Shown here: positions 1 to 11,100 of the stretch, one piece after another
Layout: each line of letters starts with the position of its first letter
Numbering within the stretch: the stretch's first letter is position 1
Assembly (NCBI GenBank): GCA_029721435.1
Contig: CM056576.1
Location: forward strand, 60,655,876 to 60,719,875
Direction: 5' to 3'
DNA: 64,000 bases
From: Gymnothorax reevesii
Taxonomy: Eukaryota > Chordata > Actinopteri > Anguilliformes > Muraenidae
The notes under the pieces: generated by a model
What the model was told of the DNA's origin: nothing
The model's database searches: none
Seen by the model: the letters and a program-made list of their open reading frames with translations, nothing else
Translations under genes and position numbers: made by a program

Positions 1-89
1 AACTCCCAAAACTGAACACTATGTATGAGGCGGCACTACGCAGGAAAGGCATCAGTCTCCCTTTATCTAGATAATCTACTGTGACCCTT

Positions 90-302
90 GAAGCGAAGGA
101 TACCGCACACTCTTGTCCTGCTGCCAAGTTTTTATTCAGACAACGTTTCGGCCTGTATGGCCTTTCTCAAGTCTTACCATAGTACTTACATACTTACAAG
201 TCTTGTCTTACCAAGTAAGACTTGAGAAAGGCCATACAGGCCGAAACGTTGTCTGAATAAAAACTTGGCAGCAGGACAAGAGTGTGCGGTATCCTTCGCT
301 TC
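90..302. repeat. Perfect 88-bp inverted repeat with 37-bp spacer
   Basis: Arms at 90-177 and 215-302 are exact reverse complements over 88 bases, read by eye. Each arm holds a small stem (GGCC, loop ATACA, GGCC) followed by GAAACGTTGTC, then AATAAAAACTTGGCAGCAGG. The GGCC-stem plus GAAAC layout recalls the core of the minimal hammerhead ribozymes in Penelope-like retroelement ends, but the bases before the stem (CTTGAGAAA) do not match the required CTGANGA. The likeliest origin is two retroelement ends joined head to head; that is inference. Confidence 0.75.
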
Positions 303-1149
303 AAACTCAACTACTACCCATTACCTGCACCTCGTAACTTCTGGAGTGCGTTGGCTTTTCTTCTTCAAAAATCAATCTACTGTGACCCAACATAATTTAA
401 TCATCAGGGAGAGTTGGACAGGTGCCTTTGCATCCCTGCTCTGCTCTCTTTGGGACTAGTTACAATGTGTAACTCTTGTCCTGCTCTATCACAACAGCAG
501 GTATGTAATGTGAATGGAAAGATTTGGGTTTCAATCTATTCACTGCAATGTAGTAGGTCAGCCCAAGTTGGTCAATCAGCCATCTCATGAATGAGAGAAT
601 TCCGGTCGCGTCCAAACTGAAACCTCTGCCTCATATTTTTTTGCTACAGGGGACTAGAGCAGTCAACTTGAAATTTATTTTGACTCCTGTGTTCGTGGTG
701 TAAGTCAGGTGTGTGTAAATGCTTTTACACAGGTGTCACAGTGGGGCAAAGACTACATCTGGCTTTGCACTTTATCCCAATAGTGACAGCCTTAAAAGAC
801 GAAGCTCATATGAAATAAAACATTGGTTACATATTGTAACCCCAGATTCTGAGTGGAAGTGTAGCCCTTTAGGTTTCCGCCCCACGTGCTCCACCATCGT
901 CACCTGAAAAAAAAGCTGTTTGTTTGGGGTCGGACTCAGGTCGCACAAATATAAGATTCCGCGGATGCAAACCTGATTGGGGCCATCATGCAGGACAATG
1001 GCAGGAGAGAAAATCTTCAAAGCAGCCCACGCGCACAGGGATAAATCCAATAGCGACACCCTTAAAGGGCTCCACTCATACTGCCTATTTCACTTCTCAA
1101 GGTGAACATAAAATCATGAACAAAGCACTCGCTCACAAATTAGAAAAAA
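303..1149. other. Unassigned non-coding stretch
   Basis: No recognisable gene, repeat family or splice-bounded exon was found. An open frame on the minus strand at 772-1059 has no known motif and is probably chance. Confidence 0.5.
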
Positions 1150-1757
1150 AAAATCATTCCATCCATAATACACCCAGACCAAACAGGTTTTATTAAAGGC
1201 AGAAACCCATCCCACAACACATGCAGATTATTCAATTTAATGCATTACTCAGCATCACATCAGAAAAAAATCTGTCATAGCCACCTTAGATGCAGAAAAA
1301 GCCTTTGATAGAGTGAACTGGTCATTTTTCATTAGTTACACACTGCACAGATTTGGCTTTGGAGAATCATTTTTTAGCAGGGCCAAACTCTGTACAGCTC
1401 TCATTCAGCCACTGTTTTCACCAATGGAAAGGATACCCACACTCTCCCTCTCTGTTCAGCATTTTCATCAAACCTTCAGCAGCAGCCATTCCGCAGAACA
1501 CCCACATCGAAGGAATCCAGACTCGAAACATGCGCCATAAGATTAGTCTCTACACAGATGATATATATCTTTTGCAACAAAACCCTGATTCATCACTGCA
1601 AGAAGCAATTAGTATCATTCAATCACTCTCCCGTATTTCTGACTACTCGGTCAACTGGACCAAATCCTCCATACTCCAACTAAATAGCAACAACTTGGAT
1701 TTGTCAGCCCTTAAATCTAGAAAGGAAGTTCTTTCTTTCTGGCCATTTTGAGCCTAT
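1150..1757 (+). mobile_element. Decayed L1-clade LINE fragment (reverse transcriptase)
   Basis: Translation across frames shows L1-type reverse transcriptase signatures in order: HPDQTGFIKGR near 1170, LDAEKAFDRVNW near 1290-1320, and the active-site block HKISLYTDDIYLL near 1535-1570, where the family has YADD and this copy has YTDD. A frameshift lies in the A-run near 1266. The block between FDRV and YTDD is shorter than usual, so part of the palm is missing. Endonuclease and C-terminal parts are absent. This is a dead partial copy. Confidence 0.75.
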
Positions 1758-1783
1758 AAACAAACAAACAAACAAACAAACAA
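1758..1783. repeat. (CAAA)n microsatellite
   Basis: About six CAAA units lie between the L1 fragment and the Tc1 fragment. It may be the remnant of a retroposon tail. Confidence 0.8.
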
Positions 1784-2142
1784 CTGCTGATGCTTCAGGT
1801 ACTAATCCAACCTCAAGAATGCATGATCCCTTTCGCCCTCCCTTATTTGTTCAACGGTTTCCAGCTGTGCAACACATTTGGAGAAGGGTTTTCTAATAAT
1901 CAATTAGCCTTATAAAATGCTTAACTTGGATTAGCAGCCATACCAGGAGATTGATGCAGAGGACTGACAGTTGCTGATAATAGGCCTCTATGCAAAAATG
2001 TAGATCATTCTTTGAAAATCATCTGCTTAATTTTAATCATTTGTTAAATGAAAAAAAATGTTTGTGAAATGCATGAAAATGTATTTTTCTTTGGAAAACA
2101 AAGAAATTTGCAAGTGATCCCAAACTTTTGAGCAGTAGTGTA
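1784..2142 (+). mobile_element. 3' end of a Tc1-like DNA transposon
   Basis: The segment runs through GGTTTTCTAATAATCAATTAG and ends in CCCAAACTTTTGAGCAGTAG followed by TGTA, which is the terminal inverted repeat of a Tc1-like family common in teleosts. A TA follows the end, as expected for Tc1 insertion. The opposite end and the transposase are missing, so the copy is truncated. Confidence 0.75.
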
Positions 2143-2699
2143 TAGATTTTCCAGATTTTGCAATGGTTTTTTTCACACGTCTGTTTTGTCAGAGTGCCCA
2201 TTCCTTTGGATCAACGACGTCACTTTCACACTCTTTACAGTAACGTTACGTTTTTCTTTTTTGCCCACTTGTATAATTACACTAATGCAATACGCCAATG
2301 GTTGTAGTTTTGGCAGGGTTGTGAACTTTGATGGCTACAGTTCTCGGCCAAATTTAAATTTAGAGGCCATTACCTCAGTCCTTAACTGAATTTTAGTAGT
2401 TCCAGAAATCTTCTCAGTTCTTTTCTCCGCTTAATACAGGCCAATAATTTGACCCTTCTGAAATGGAAATTTTTTTCCATGACCACAGGATATGCATGAT
2501 CTAGCATGGTTGTTTAGGAAATGTGAAGCTACTAATAGCATCAGCTAGGGTTAACTAGAAATATTAGTTTTTGCAAACAAAACATACGGTATGCATCCCC
2601 CGAGAAGCCTATCCCCAGTTGAACTTAGAGACATCCTAGGCAAAGAAAATCAACAATAGAGATGGAAAGTGATAGTACATATGTCACAGCCAATTATGC
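2143..2699. other. Unassigned non-coding stretch
   Basis: AT-rich sequence with no recognisable exon or repeat family. Confidence 0.4.
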
Positions 2700-3130
2700 T
2701 GATACTGTCATAGGGTGACCTTGAAAAAACAGGTCAAGATCAAGGTCAACATACCCAACAAAATCCCCTGGACCTGATCAGTATGGGTGGTCAATATGTA
2801 ATGGCAACTCGAAACCCCCATAATCCAAATTTAGACAATCTATCAAATGACCTTGAAAAAGTAGGTGAAGGTCACCCATGTTCGAACTTGTCCGAGCCCC
2901 TCCAGAGATACATCTGTGGTATCAATTTCAAGTGTCTAGCTGAAATCCCCACAAAGTTAGAAAGGGCAGAACCCCAGAATCCCATAATGCCAGATGACCT
3001 TGAAAAATCAGGCCAAGGCGAAGGTCAAGGTCACCATACCCAACAAAATTCCCCAGGCCTGGTCACTATGGGTGGTCAATATCTAATGGCTGCTCAAAAT
3101 ACTCTTGGAGATATTAGCAAAAACATTTGT
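2700..3130. repeat. AGGTCA-rich degenerate tandem repeat
   Basis: TGACCTTGAAAAA recurs at about 2716, 2848 and 2995, and a longer block (CCCAACAAAAT through TGGGTGGTCAATAT) recurs at about 2756 and 3040, giving two diverged units of roughly 285 bp. The units contain TCAAGGTCA near 2744 and 3023. It is followed by a GGCGGCGGACACGGCGGCGG stretch near 3130-3155. It resembles the repeats at 7.2, 41.3 and 62.5 kb in its TGACCT/AGGTCA content. Confidence 0.65.
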
Positions 3131-5058
3131 GGCGGCGGACACGGCGGCGGCGGCTTCACGCTACTGAATCCAAACATGCTCCCCCTTTCGGGGGATGCAT
3201 AATTAACTTGTTGCCAGCAGAAACATATTGATCACTCCGGTAATTATCCAATGGGAGGCTTTTACTTTTTTGCTACGTTAAATCCAGGTGGTGACTTTTC
3301 TTTTTTGGCTGAGCAGTGTTTGAAAAAACAAGATTATTTCATAAATCTTGTTATTTAAACTGTTAGTATTTTTCATTTATTTAAATTTCTTTTTGATTTA
3401 TATAAAGTATTTTAATAAAGTTTATGCCTGCTCCATCAAATTTCATGTGATATTCCAGTCTTTTTCAGTCAGTCTAGAAAAATCTTCTGCAGGCTAGTGA
3501 CTTTTTTGTCACTAGCCTGACTGTCCACGGCAATAAAAGATCGAACACTGAAATAAATATTAATCTTTGAACAATTTGCACTTGTTCAGCTTACGAGTTA
3601 ATTAGCAACAAAGCTATATGGACCAATTAAGTGAGCTGAAAACGTTGTTGCTACATTATGCCAGTATTATGAGTCACATCAAGGAGGCCATCTAGCTGGA
3701 AGGCGACATTATTAGAAGTACTCCATCGTTAAGACTGTGAAACTCAAGTGATGTCACCATGATTTCATGCTCAGCCAAAGTGTTTTTAATGAAGATATAC
3801 TGAATTAGTTATAAAAGTACACTGCTTTGGCCCCAAACATAGCTGCCAAAAAAATTGTGCCAAAGCCATTGGCTCGCTAGGCCAAACATGGGCAAAATCG
3901 AACAAAATCGGCAAAGATTTTCATCCCATATACACGCATATAAAATATGAAAAGGATCTGTGAAAAACTGAAGGGGCTAGAGAGCTGACAAGACAAAAAG
4001 TTCACGGAAACATGGATGCACGACAGACCCCGAAGGCATGTAACCACAGCAAAAGTCCGATTGGCCTAGAGGCCAAGCGGGCTAACTAGTGTTGAAGCAA
4101 CACCAAGGAATTAGGTTACATGGATTATGTAGAATAATCCAGCTAGTAACCAGACTTTATTGGTCATTCAGGGGAATGTATGCTGGGAATGTAGAAAGAC
4201 AGACTGGCAAAAAATTAAAAGCGGAAATTTAATATTGGGCGAAGTACCCACTTTGTTACGAATAAAGCAAAGCCTAAAATGTGAGCTCGTAACAGTACGG
4301 TCAAATGTAATTCTGTCCCAGAATAAATGGCACCCTCTTGATGCATGCAAGTTTGCTTAGTGAAGAATAAACTGAACAAGCGTGTCTTATTCCCAGATTA
4401 GCATTTTATCTTTTTCAAAGCTTGTGAATGCGCCAAAGTGTGAAAGAAATAAAAACCACTCTGCTCCAGTCTATTGAGTCAGTGCAATTCAAAGGCCACA
4501 ACCACTACCAAGCTCAGCAATGTCATGCTTAAAATCTCAGCAACCACTGCAGCCAACGGGTGGTAAGTTGAATGACAGTAAGTCTGAGCTCAGGAGAAAA
4601 AAAGCAGTCGTTACAGACAAATCCACACTTATTTGCAGATGGCCATGGCAGAAGTGTAGCGAAAGTCATGTGAAAGAAGACAGCCAATTGAGCAGCCTGC
4701 CCGAGGTGTAACTTATCTAGGTTTCCAATTCTTGGTGCAAAATACTGACTACGCATTTATAGATTCTTTTAAACACTGACAAACCTGATTACAGGCACAT
4801 GGATTGAAATGCAGTTACACAATTTTCAACACACATTTGCAAATGGCATTGCCACAATAATGGCCCCATATGATGGGCTCAGAGTGTCAAGTTTGACCAG
4901 AAAGCAAAGAGTTTTTTTATTTGATACATTCAAAACAACAGTAGTTTTTGGAACAAATCCCTACATATAATTTGTACATGTACTTTGATACATACAGGCA
5001 CATCATTACATTGTGAGTTGAAAGTCATCCAACAGAACTGTAGGTGGGGGCGAGTTAC
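3131..5058. other. Intronic or 3' flanking sequence; one short hairpin
   Basis: No TMEM63 exon continuing from 5059 could be found here. At 3490-3519 a perfect 12-bp stem (CAGGCTAGTGAC) closes on a six-T loop. Nothing else is recognised. Confidence 0.5.
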
Positions 5059-5165
5059 CTGGTCCAGTGAGACTCCCCCAGTGTGGAGTAGTAAACCACC
5101 GTGGGCAGCAGAGCAGAAAAGCACCACAACAGTAATGTGGGGAAAAACTGGCTGACCACCGCACT
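5059..5165 (-). CDS. tmem63a: TMEM63A-like exon: transmembrane helix after the loop
   Basis: The exon is 107 bp, phase 0 at its start with two bases left over. The acceptor reads CTCTGCTGCAG and the donor GTAACTC. It encodes [20 protein letters not shown] and ends in GESHWT plus AG. The hydrophobic run is the membrane helix that carries FFPTLLLW in all vertebrate TMEM63 proteins. It joins cleanly to the exon at 8477-8630, which ends in a whole codon (LN). The next exon, expected to start with the SGEN segment, was not found between 1 and 5058. Confidence 0.9.
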
Positions 5166-8100
5166 CTGCAGCAGAGAGACATGAAGCATTATCAGTAAGA
5201 CACAAAAAGCTGGGAGCCAAACAGGCACGATTTCGCAGAAACTGTGCAACAGAGTCAGATACATGGGTATAATTAATTCCACTTAGATGAGCAGACTCAT
5301 GCATGTAAAAAATGATATCACAAGAAGGCACAGAATCACATCCAAACAAATGAAACAAAAGACTTATTGAAACAGATATAACATAACAAAGAGATTGAAA
5401 CAATTAATTCCACAAAAATTCACACAAAATTATTTGAGGCCCTAAAGTGGTGGTTCCAAAACCTATGCATGCTGGTTTTTGGTACAACCTCATTTGCAAT
5501 TAAATTATTTTAAAAAGCTATGAATTTTTTCAACAAGGTGCTGTTCATGCAAGATTACTTAAAATCTTAAAGGAGGAGACAGCACCTCAGCATATAAGGA
5601 TACAAGTATATTTCAGGAAAAGTGGAATACTTGAAGTGTCTAAAACGTATGGTTTTATAAATTACAAGTCAGTAATGATCCAGCGCGACGCATTTTTATA
5701 CCAGCAAGTCTTCAAATTGGCTTCAATACTAGGGGGCAGACATTTTTATTTGGGGAATCTTCTGATTTTTAATTTGATCTTCTGTAACCTCACCTTTAAA
5801 AATGCATAATAACCTAACCTCTAGCAGTTTACATCTCCCGATGAGCCACAGTTGCTCAGACTAATTGGTAAAAACCGATAAGAATCTAATTTACTTTTGA
5901 TAGCATTGTTTTGTATTGCGCCACAAAATTATGAGGCGTCTTCTGTGCGTAAATGACGAGGTAAAATCAATGTCTTCACAATTTCAGCGCTCGTTAAACA
6001 CCACAGATTTGCAGAAATCAGTTTGCGAGGCTGCGGGAATCCATTCTTCATTTTGAATGTTGTCATGGATAAAAAGGTGCTGTAAGGTTGCACAGCTGTG
6101 TGACAATCCCAAGGACGGTGAAAATAAATGCTGCAAAGTCAGCGAGTTTTGGATTCACGATGCCATATCAACTACATAAATGAAGGCAATGGCAAAACAC
6201 CTTTCTTTTCCATTTCTATTTATAGGTCATGTATTGGTCTTGGTCATTAAGTCGATAAATTGTTTGATTGTTAATCAGGTCAGCTTAAATAAAAACAGCT
6301 TGCAGGCAGCCAAGCCGTAAAGGGAGAGCTTACTGAAGGTCATTTGGACTACTCTATGGCCCAGATGAAAGGAAAGAGAACGACTGACGTCACGCAAGAG
6401 AATAACTGACGCACAAGCACCGCTCCACATTCCGAAAGAGATCATTTATTTCGAGTATCTGGTCGATAACAGAGGTCTCTCAGTCACCGTCTCCTGCAAT
6501 AAAGCAGCATGTAAAATTCTTGAGTAGCCCACTGCCTCAATCCAATCAGGTGAGAGAACATCATAAAGACGTGTTTCTCTCTGCCTGTGAAGGCGCAGAG
6601 CTGAATCTGCATTGTTACTGCGCCATCTGTCGAAAATTTAATAGAAGAAGAATTTACGTTGTTGGCAATAGCAGAACAAATGAAGCTTCCAATTCTGCAT
6701 GAATGTAACGTGTCGTTTGGTCCATGTATTCAGTGTGGCTTCCATACGACAATTACGGAGTGTGCCTGTTTATATTGTCCTTACATTGTAACAGAGACTC
6801 TACTCTCTTCTAGCTATTGGAAACAGATGTGCGTTCCTGTGAGTGGCTTGGGGATGGGGGGCGGGGACTGCTTACATAGGCTTCGGATAAGAAGCTAAAA
6901 AAACGATCAAATCAGTTACAGCAACTTTAATAAACAATAGACAAACCTGCATTGTATTGATGTTAAAGAAAGAAAAATGATCAATTCCAACTGGGACAGG
7001 AGCCTATTACCTCAGTGATTAATGTTACCTCTTTTTTTATGTAATTGTTTGCCATTTTGCAAAAGGCACAATATCAACTTGGGTTTTTTATATATTCCTT
7101 TTTGTTTTGCATTTTTCTGGCACAATGTCGATCAATGAGATCAGTAATCCATGTAAAAATCAAAAGCAAGTACTCAAGAAAGACAAGAATTTGCCACTAA
7201 CGTGTCTTTGTCCCCTGCCACAAGATGTGAAATCGTGTCAAAATGAACAATCTCTCGGTGTGACCTTGAGAGTGACGTGAAGGTCACCAAAATCGACTGG
7301 CGCCGGGGTATCACCCTAATACATGTTGACATGAAATTTGAAAGAAATCCGTCAATTCGTTCTTGAGATATCTCGCTGACAAGGATTCGGGACGTACGGA
7401 CGGACAGACGGACAGTCGTGAATACTATGTGCCACCGCTTTGCGCGTTCCGCGCAGTGTGGGACAATTAGCAGGGCCTCAAGGACTGAGTTTGGGAACAA
7501 TTGGTCAAAAGTACACCACACAAGTCCATTTAGGGCATGGCCAGACACAGTTTGGCTAGTTTCATGGCAAACAAGATCAATGCAAGGCATTAGGTTCAAA
7601 TGGAGGTCTCTGTGGATTAATTAAGAGACCCGTCTTGGGCGTAATTTGCAAAAAGCGTACAGTGCCGTGAAAGTATTTGACTCCCTCTGAATTTCATCTA
7701 TTTTTACTAAATTGTCTTATTTGAACGTTTCAGATCATTTACCTAATATTAATATAACACATAGACAACTTGACTAAACACGTGATTAAAATGCAGCTTT
7801 TAAATGATCATTTTATTAATTGAGGGTACAGATTTAAACTCAACCTTTATCACCCATGTGACAAATAATTGCCCCCTTCAACCAAATAACTGGTTCAGAC
7901 ATTTGTGATAACGGTCTTTTTCATAATTGTGGAGGAATTTTGGCCCACTGTTCCTTGAATAATTATTCGATTCAGCCAAATTTGGTTGGGGTGGGAGCTT
8001 TGAGCATGGATTGTCTGTTTAAAGTCATGCCACAGCATCTCCATCAGATTCTAGTCAGGACTTTGATGACGCCACTCCTTCTTCATCTTGCTTTTTTCAA

Positions 8101-11100
8101 GCCGAAAAAAGCACAAATAATCACTGATCAGCCTTAATCAACGATTATAATAATACCATTTTTTATAACACAGGCATTTACAGATATACACCATATAGGC
8201 TAATTTGTTACTGTATTCAATTTCATTGAAATCTCCTGACATTCAAATTGTGTACCACTGAATCCCACAGAGTCTCAGAGTCATTTGAGTCTCACATTAT
8301 TTGCCCATCAGGTCAGGAACCATTCAATGAGCAAACCACACATTGTCTGGCACATTCTGGTGGTTTGATTTCTTTGTTATATTAGAAGAGAGATCAGACA
8401 TTTCAAACAGCTGCTCTAGGGACAACACAATTATGCAAAGAAAAGTTGGCATTTAGTACACTGCCATTGATCTCACATTGAGGTAGTAGATTGGCATGGT
8501 GACATTGAACTTATCCATCGTGGTGATGATTATCGAGGGTGTTGTAAGAAAGAAAAGAAGGATGAAGAGGAAGAAGTTCAGCAGTAAACATCGAAGCCAC
8601 CAGCGAACACCCCGCAAGGACAGGTTCTCCCTAAGGAGAGACAATAGGATATGGAGTGTTAACACAATCCTACAGGTCTACACCTGTGGCATAAATCTGG
8701 TCAAGTATGTTTAAAAAAATTTGATTATTGATTATTATTTGTTAATTGCCACATTATTCATCCTTCATGACCACACTTTCATGTTTTTCTAAACTGCAGC
8801 ATCTAACACTACTCAAGAGCACAAAATGCTAAATTGACATCTGCAAGGCAGAGCTCTTTCTTTAAACATAGTACAAGCAGAGGAGATACGTGTATATCAG
8901 TTAATGTTGACATAAATTATTTTCATTGTGAATGGCTGCTCCATGGATTAAAGAAAAGTGCTACATCAGATTAGTCAGCCAATTACTAGGCTGGGAACTT
9001 CATTACATGTGCAATTAAAACCTGCAAACAAACATACAAAATTTTCTATATAATATTGGTCTGCTCGTACGTCCCATGAGCATAGTCTTCTGGTTGCAGG
9101 ACAACGATGAAAAGATTTCCCATAACTTGTGCACATATTCAAACGATGCAGACTGATCAGCCAACTACAATAAAATCCTTTATTTAATGTTGAAGTTTAT
9201 TATGAGGCCCAGAGTCCGCTTTGTTCATGTTTATTGTTCATCGCAGTCATTGAATATTAAGCGTAGATGAGTTCAAGTCGGTAGTGTGGTGCAGCATGTG
9301 TGGGAAATTGTGATGCAAGTTTACAACGTAGAATGATTGGTAATCAAGCAGTAATTTTAAAAGCAAAAAAAATAAAAAATCCTAATGTGTAGCCCTAATC
9401 TGAATTTCCCTCCATTTCCTACATATAATTTCCTGACATTAATGTTCAAGCAGAGTGCTGGCCTTAGGTTATCAGTAGATGCTGCAGTGATGGAAACTGA
9501 CCAGTATATGTTGGTGGGGTGGGGAGCGTAACCAACTCTCCATTTGGCCACTCTTAGGGCCTGACTGTTTGAAGAGGGCTGGGGCTGCCATCCACACCCA
9601 TGTCGAACGACACCCACACTGGGCACACCTTCAGCCCTGTTCCCACATTGCAGGGCATTGAAGTCTTTCAGAATGCTGCCAAGAGAGACCAAACAAAAAC
9701 ATCAGTGATGCATCCCTGAATCTGGCAACACCACTGCTGCTCAAATTTTAACATCGATACCAACTTCAGATTGAGCGTCACGCCATCGATCAACTTAACA
9801 TGTCATGGGAATCAAATCGATACCAAAGCAAATCACCAATAACCATAAATTATTTGAAAACTGACACTTGACCACATTCATATTAATACCATCCCTATAG
9901 GCAGTCTGCCAGCCAAGGACCAAAAAAGTGACCTTTGGTGGAATTTTTTGTTAAAAGCTGACAACCATGCTTTAAAATATTGCTTGGGCAATGATGAATA
10001 AAAATCATCAGTTTAATCTTTCTTGTGGTAAGATATCATTGAGGTCTTGGAGTTTAATGTTGTACTTAGCCATGTTTAGCTATATGGCCGCAGTCTCTCC
10101 TTGCAACGCAGTACCACCCTGGGAGCCACCCAGTCATATTATACTGACACCGGCTGACCAAACGTCTTCTTCCCGCTAAAGCTGTGCGCCCAAACTGTGA
10201 TCAAAACCCAAATCTCCCGCTTGCAAGGCAGATACGCTAACCGCTAGATATCAAATAACACGTTGAAAGGCACCCTTCAGGAAAAAATTTAGGAAAACAA
10301 ATTTTCTTGTTTTCTAACAGTCTAAGGGACCCATAAACAAGAAACCCTACCCATTTCATACAGCCGGTAGTCATCTCTTCAGTACATATGTAGTAAAAGT
10401 CTCTGCGGTGACTTTTTCCATCTACATCAATGCTTAACAGAGAACCTGCAGATCATCTGACGATTTAAGTCTCTGTCTTCGGGGTAAATGGAAGTAATTA
10501 CTCTTCCTTATATCACCAATCAATTTTGATGAAGGGCCACTCCACCGAAACAGCAAAATACCTTGAAACCCTAATTATCATATGAAATGTCCCTTTAAGA
10601 AGTAAAAATGACATTTGAAATGAAACATACACCTGAATTTGGCATTAGCTGTTAGGCTAACATCTAGGCCAACCTGAGTGCAGAAATGAAACATCAAGGT
10701 ACTGAATGCTGAATGACAACGCAACTGAAATAATTTAACAACTTCTAATGTTAATTCTCGATTTGTATTAATTGTGAAACTACACAATGAGAACAAACAA
10801 GTAATGCATCCAGGCTAGTCAACTGAGAGGAAGGCATTTCTTTTCAAGAGGAAAGTTTATAACTTATTGGCAGAGAATATCGATAAAATTTATTTCACAG
10901 CTATACACAGCCAGTCACTCTCTTCCTCTGAAAAACCCCTCCAATGACCTGACTGGTCGGCTAACAGAGCTAACACAGATTTGGATAGCGACTAATGAAT
11001 CAAAACCCTCAGGCTAATTTTATTCCAAGTCTCTAAATTTCAAACTGACTTCGTAGAAAACTATATCATGAGAATGGAAAGGTAATGTGTCCAGCCAGTG

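Noticed and set aside
772..1059. 95-codon minus-strand open frame
   Set aside because: No motif, no splice context and no resemblance to TMEM63; it is about the length expected by chance in a window of this size.
4160..4480. Possible solo LTR (AATAAA-containing, GTGTCTTATTCCCAG)
   Set aside because: No TG...CA borders, target duplication, primer-binding site or gag/pol sequence could be found.
4930..5403. 157-codon minus-strand frame overlapping a TMEM63A-like exon
   Set aside because: It is in a different frame from the conserved [15 protein letters not shown] translation; only the spliced segment 5059-5165 is supported.
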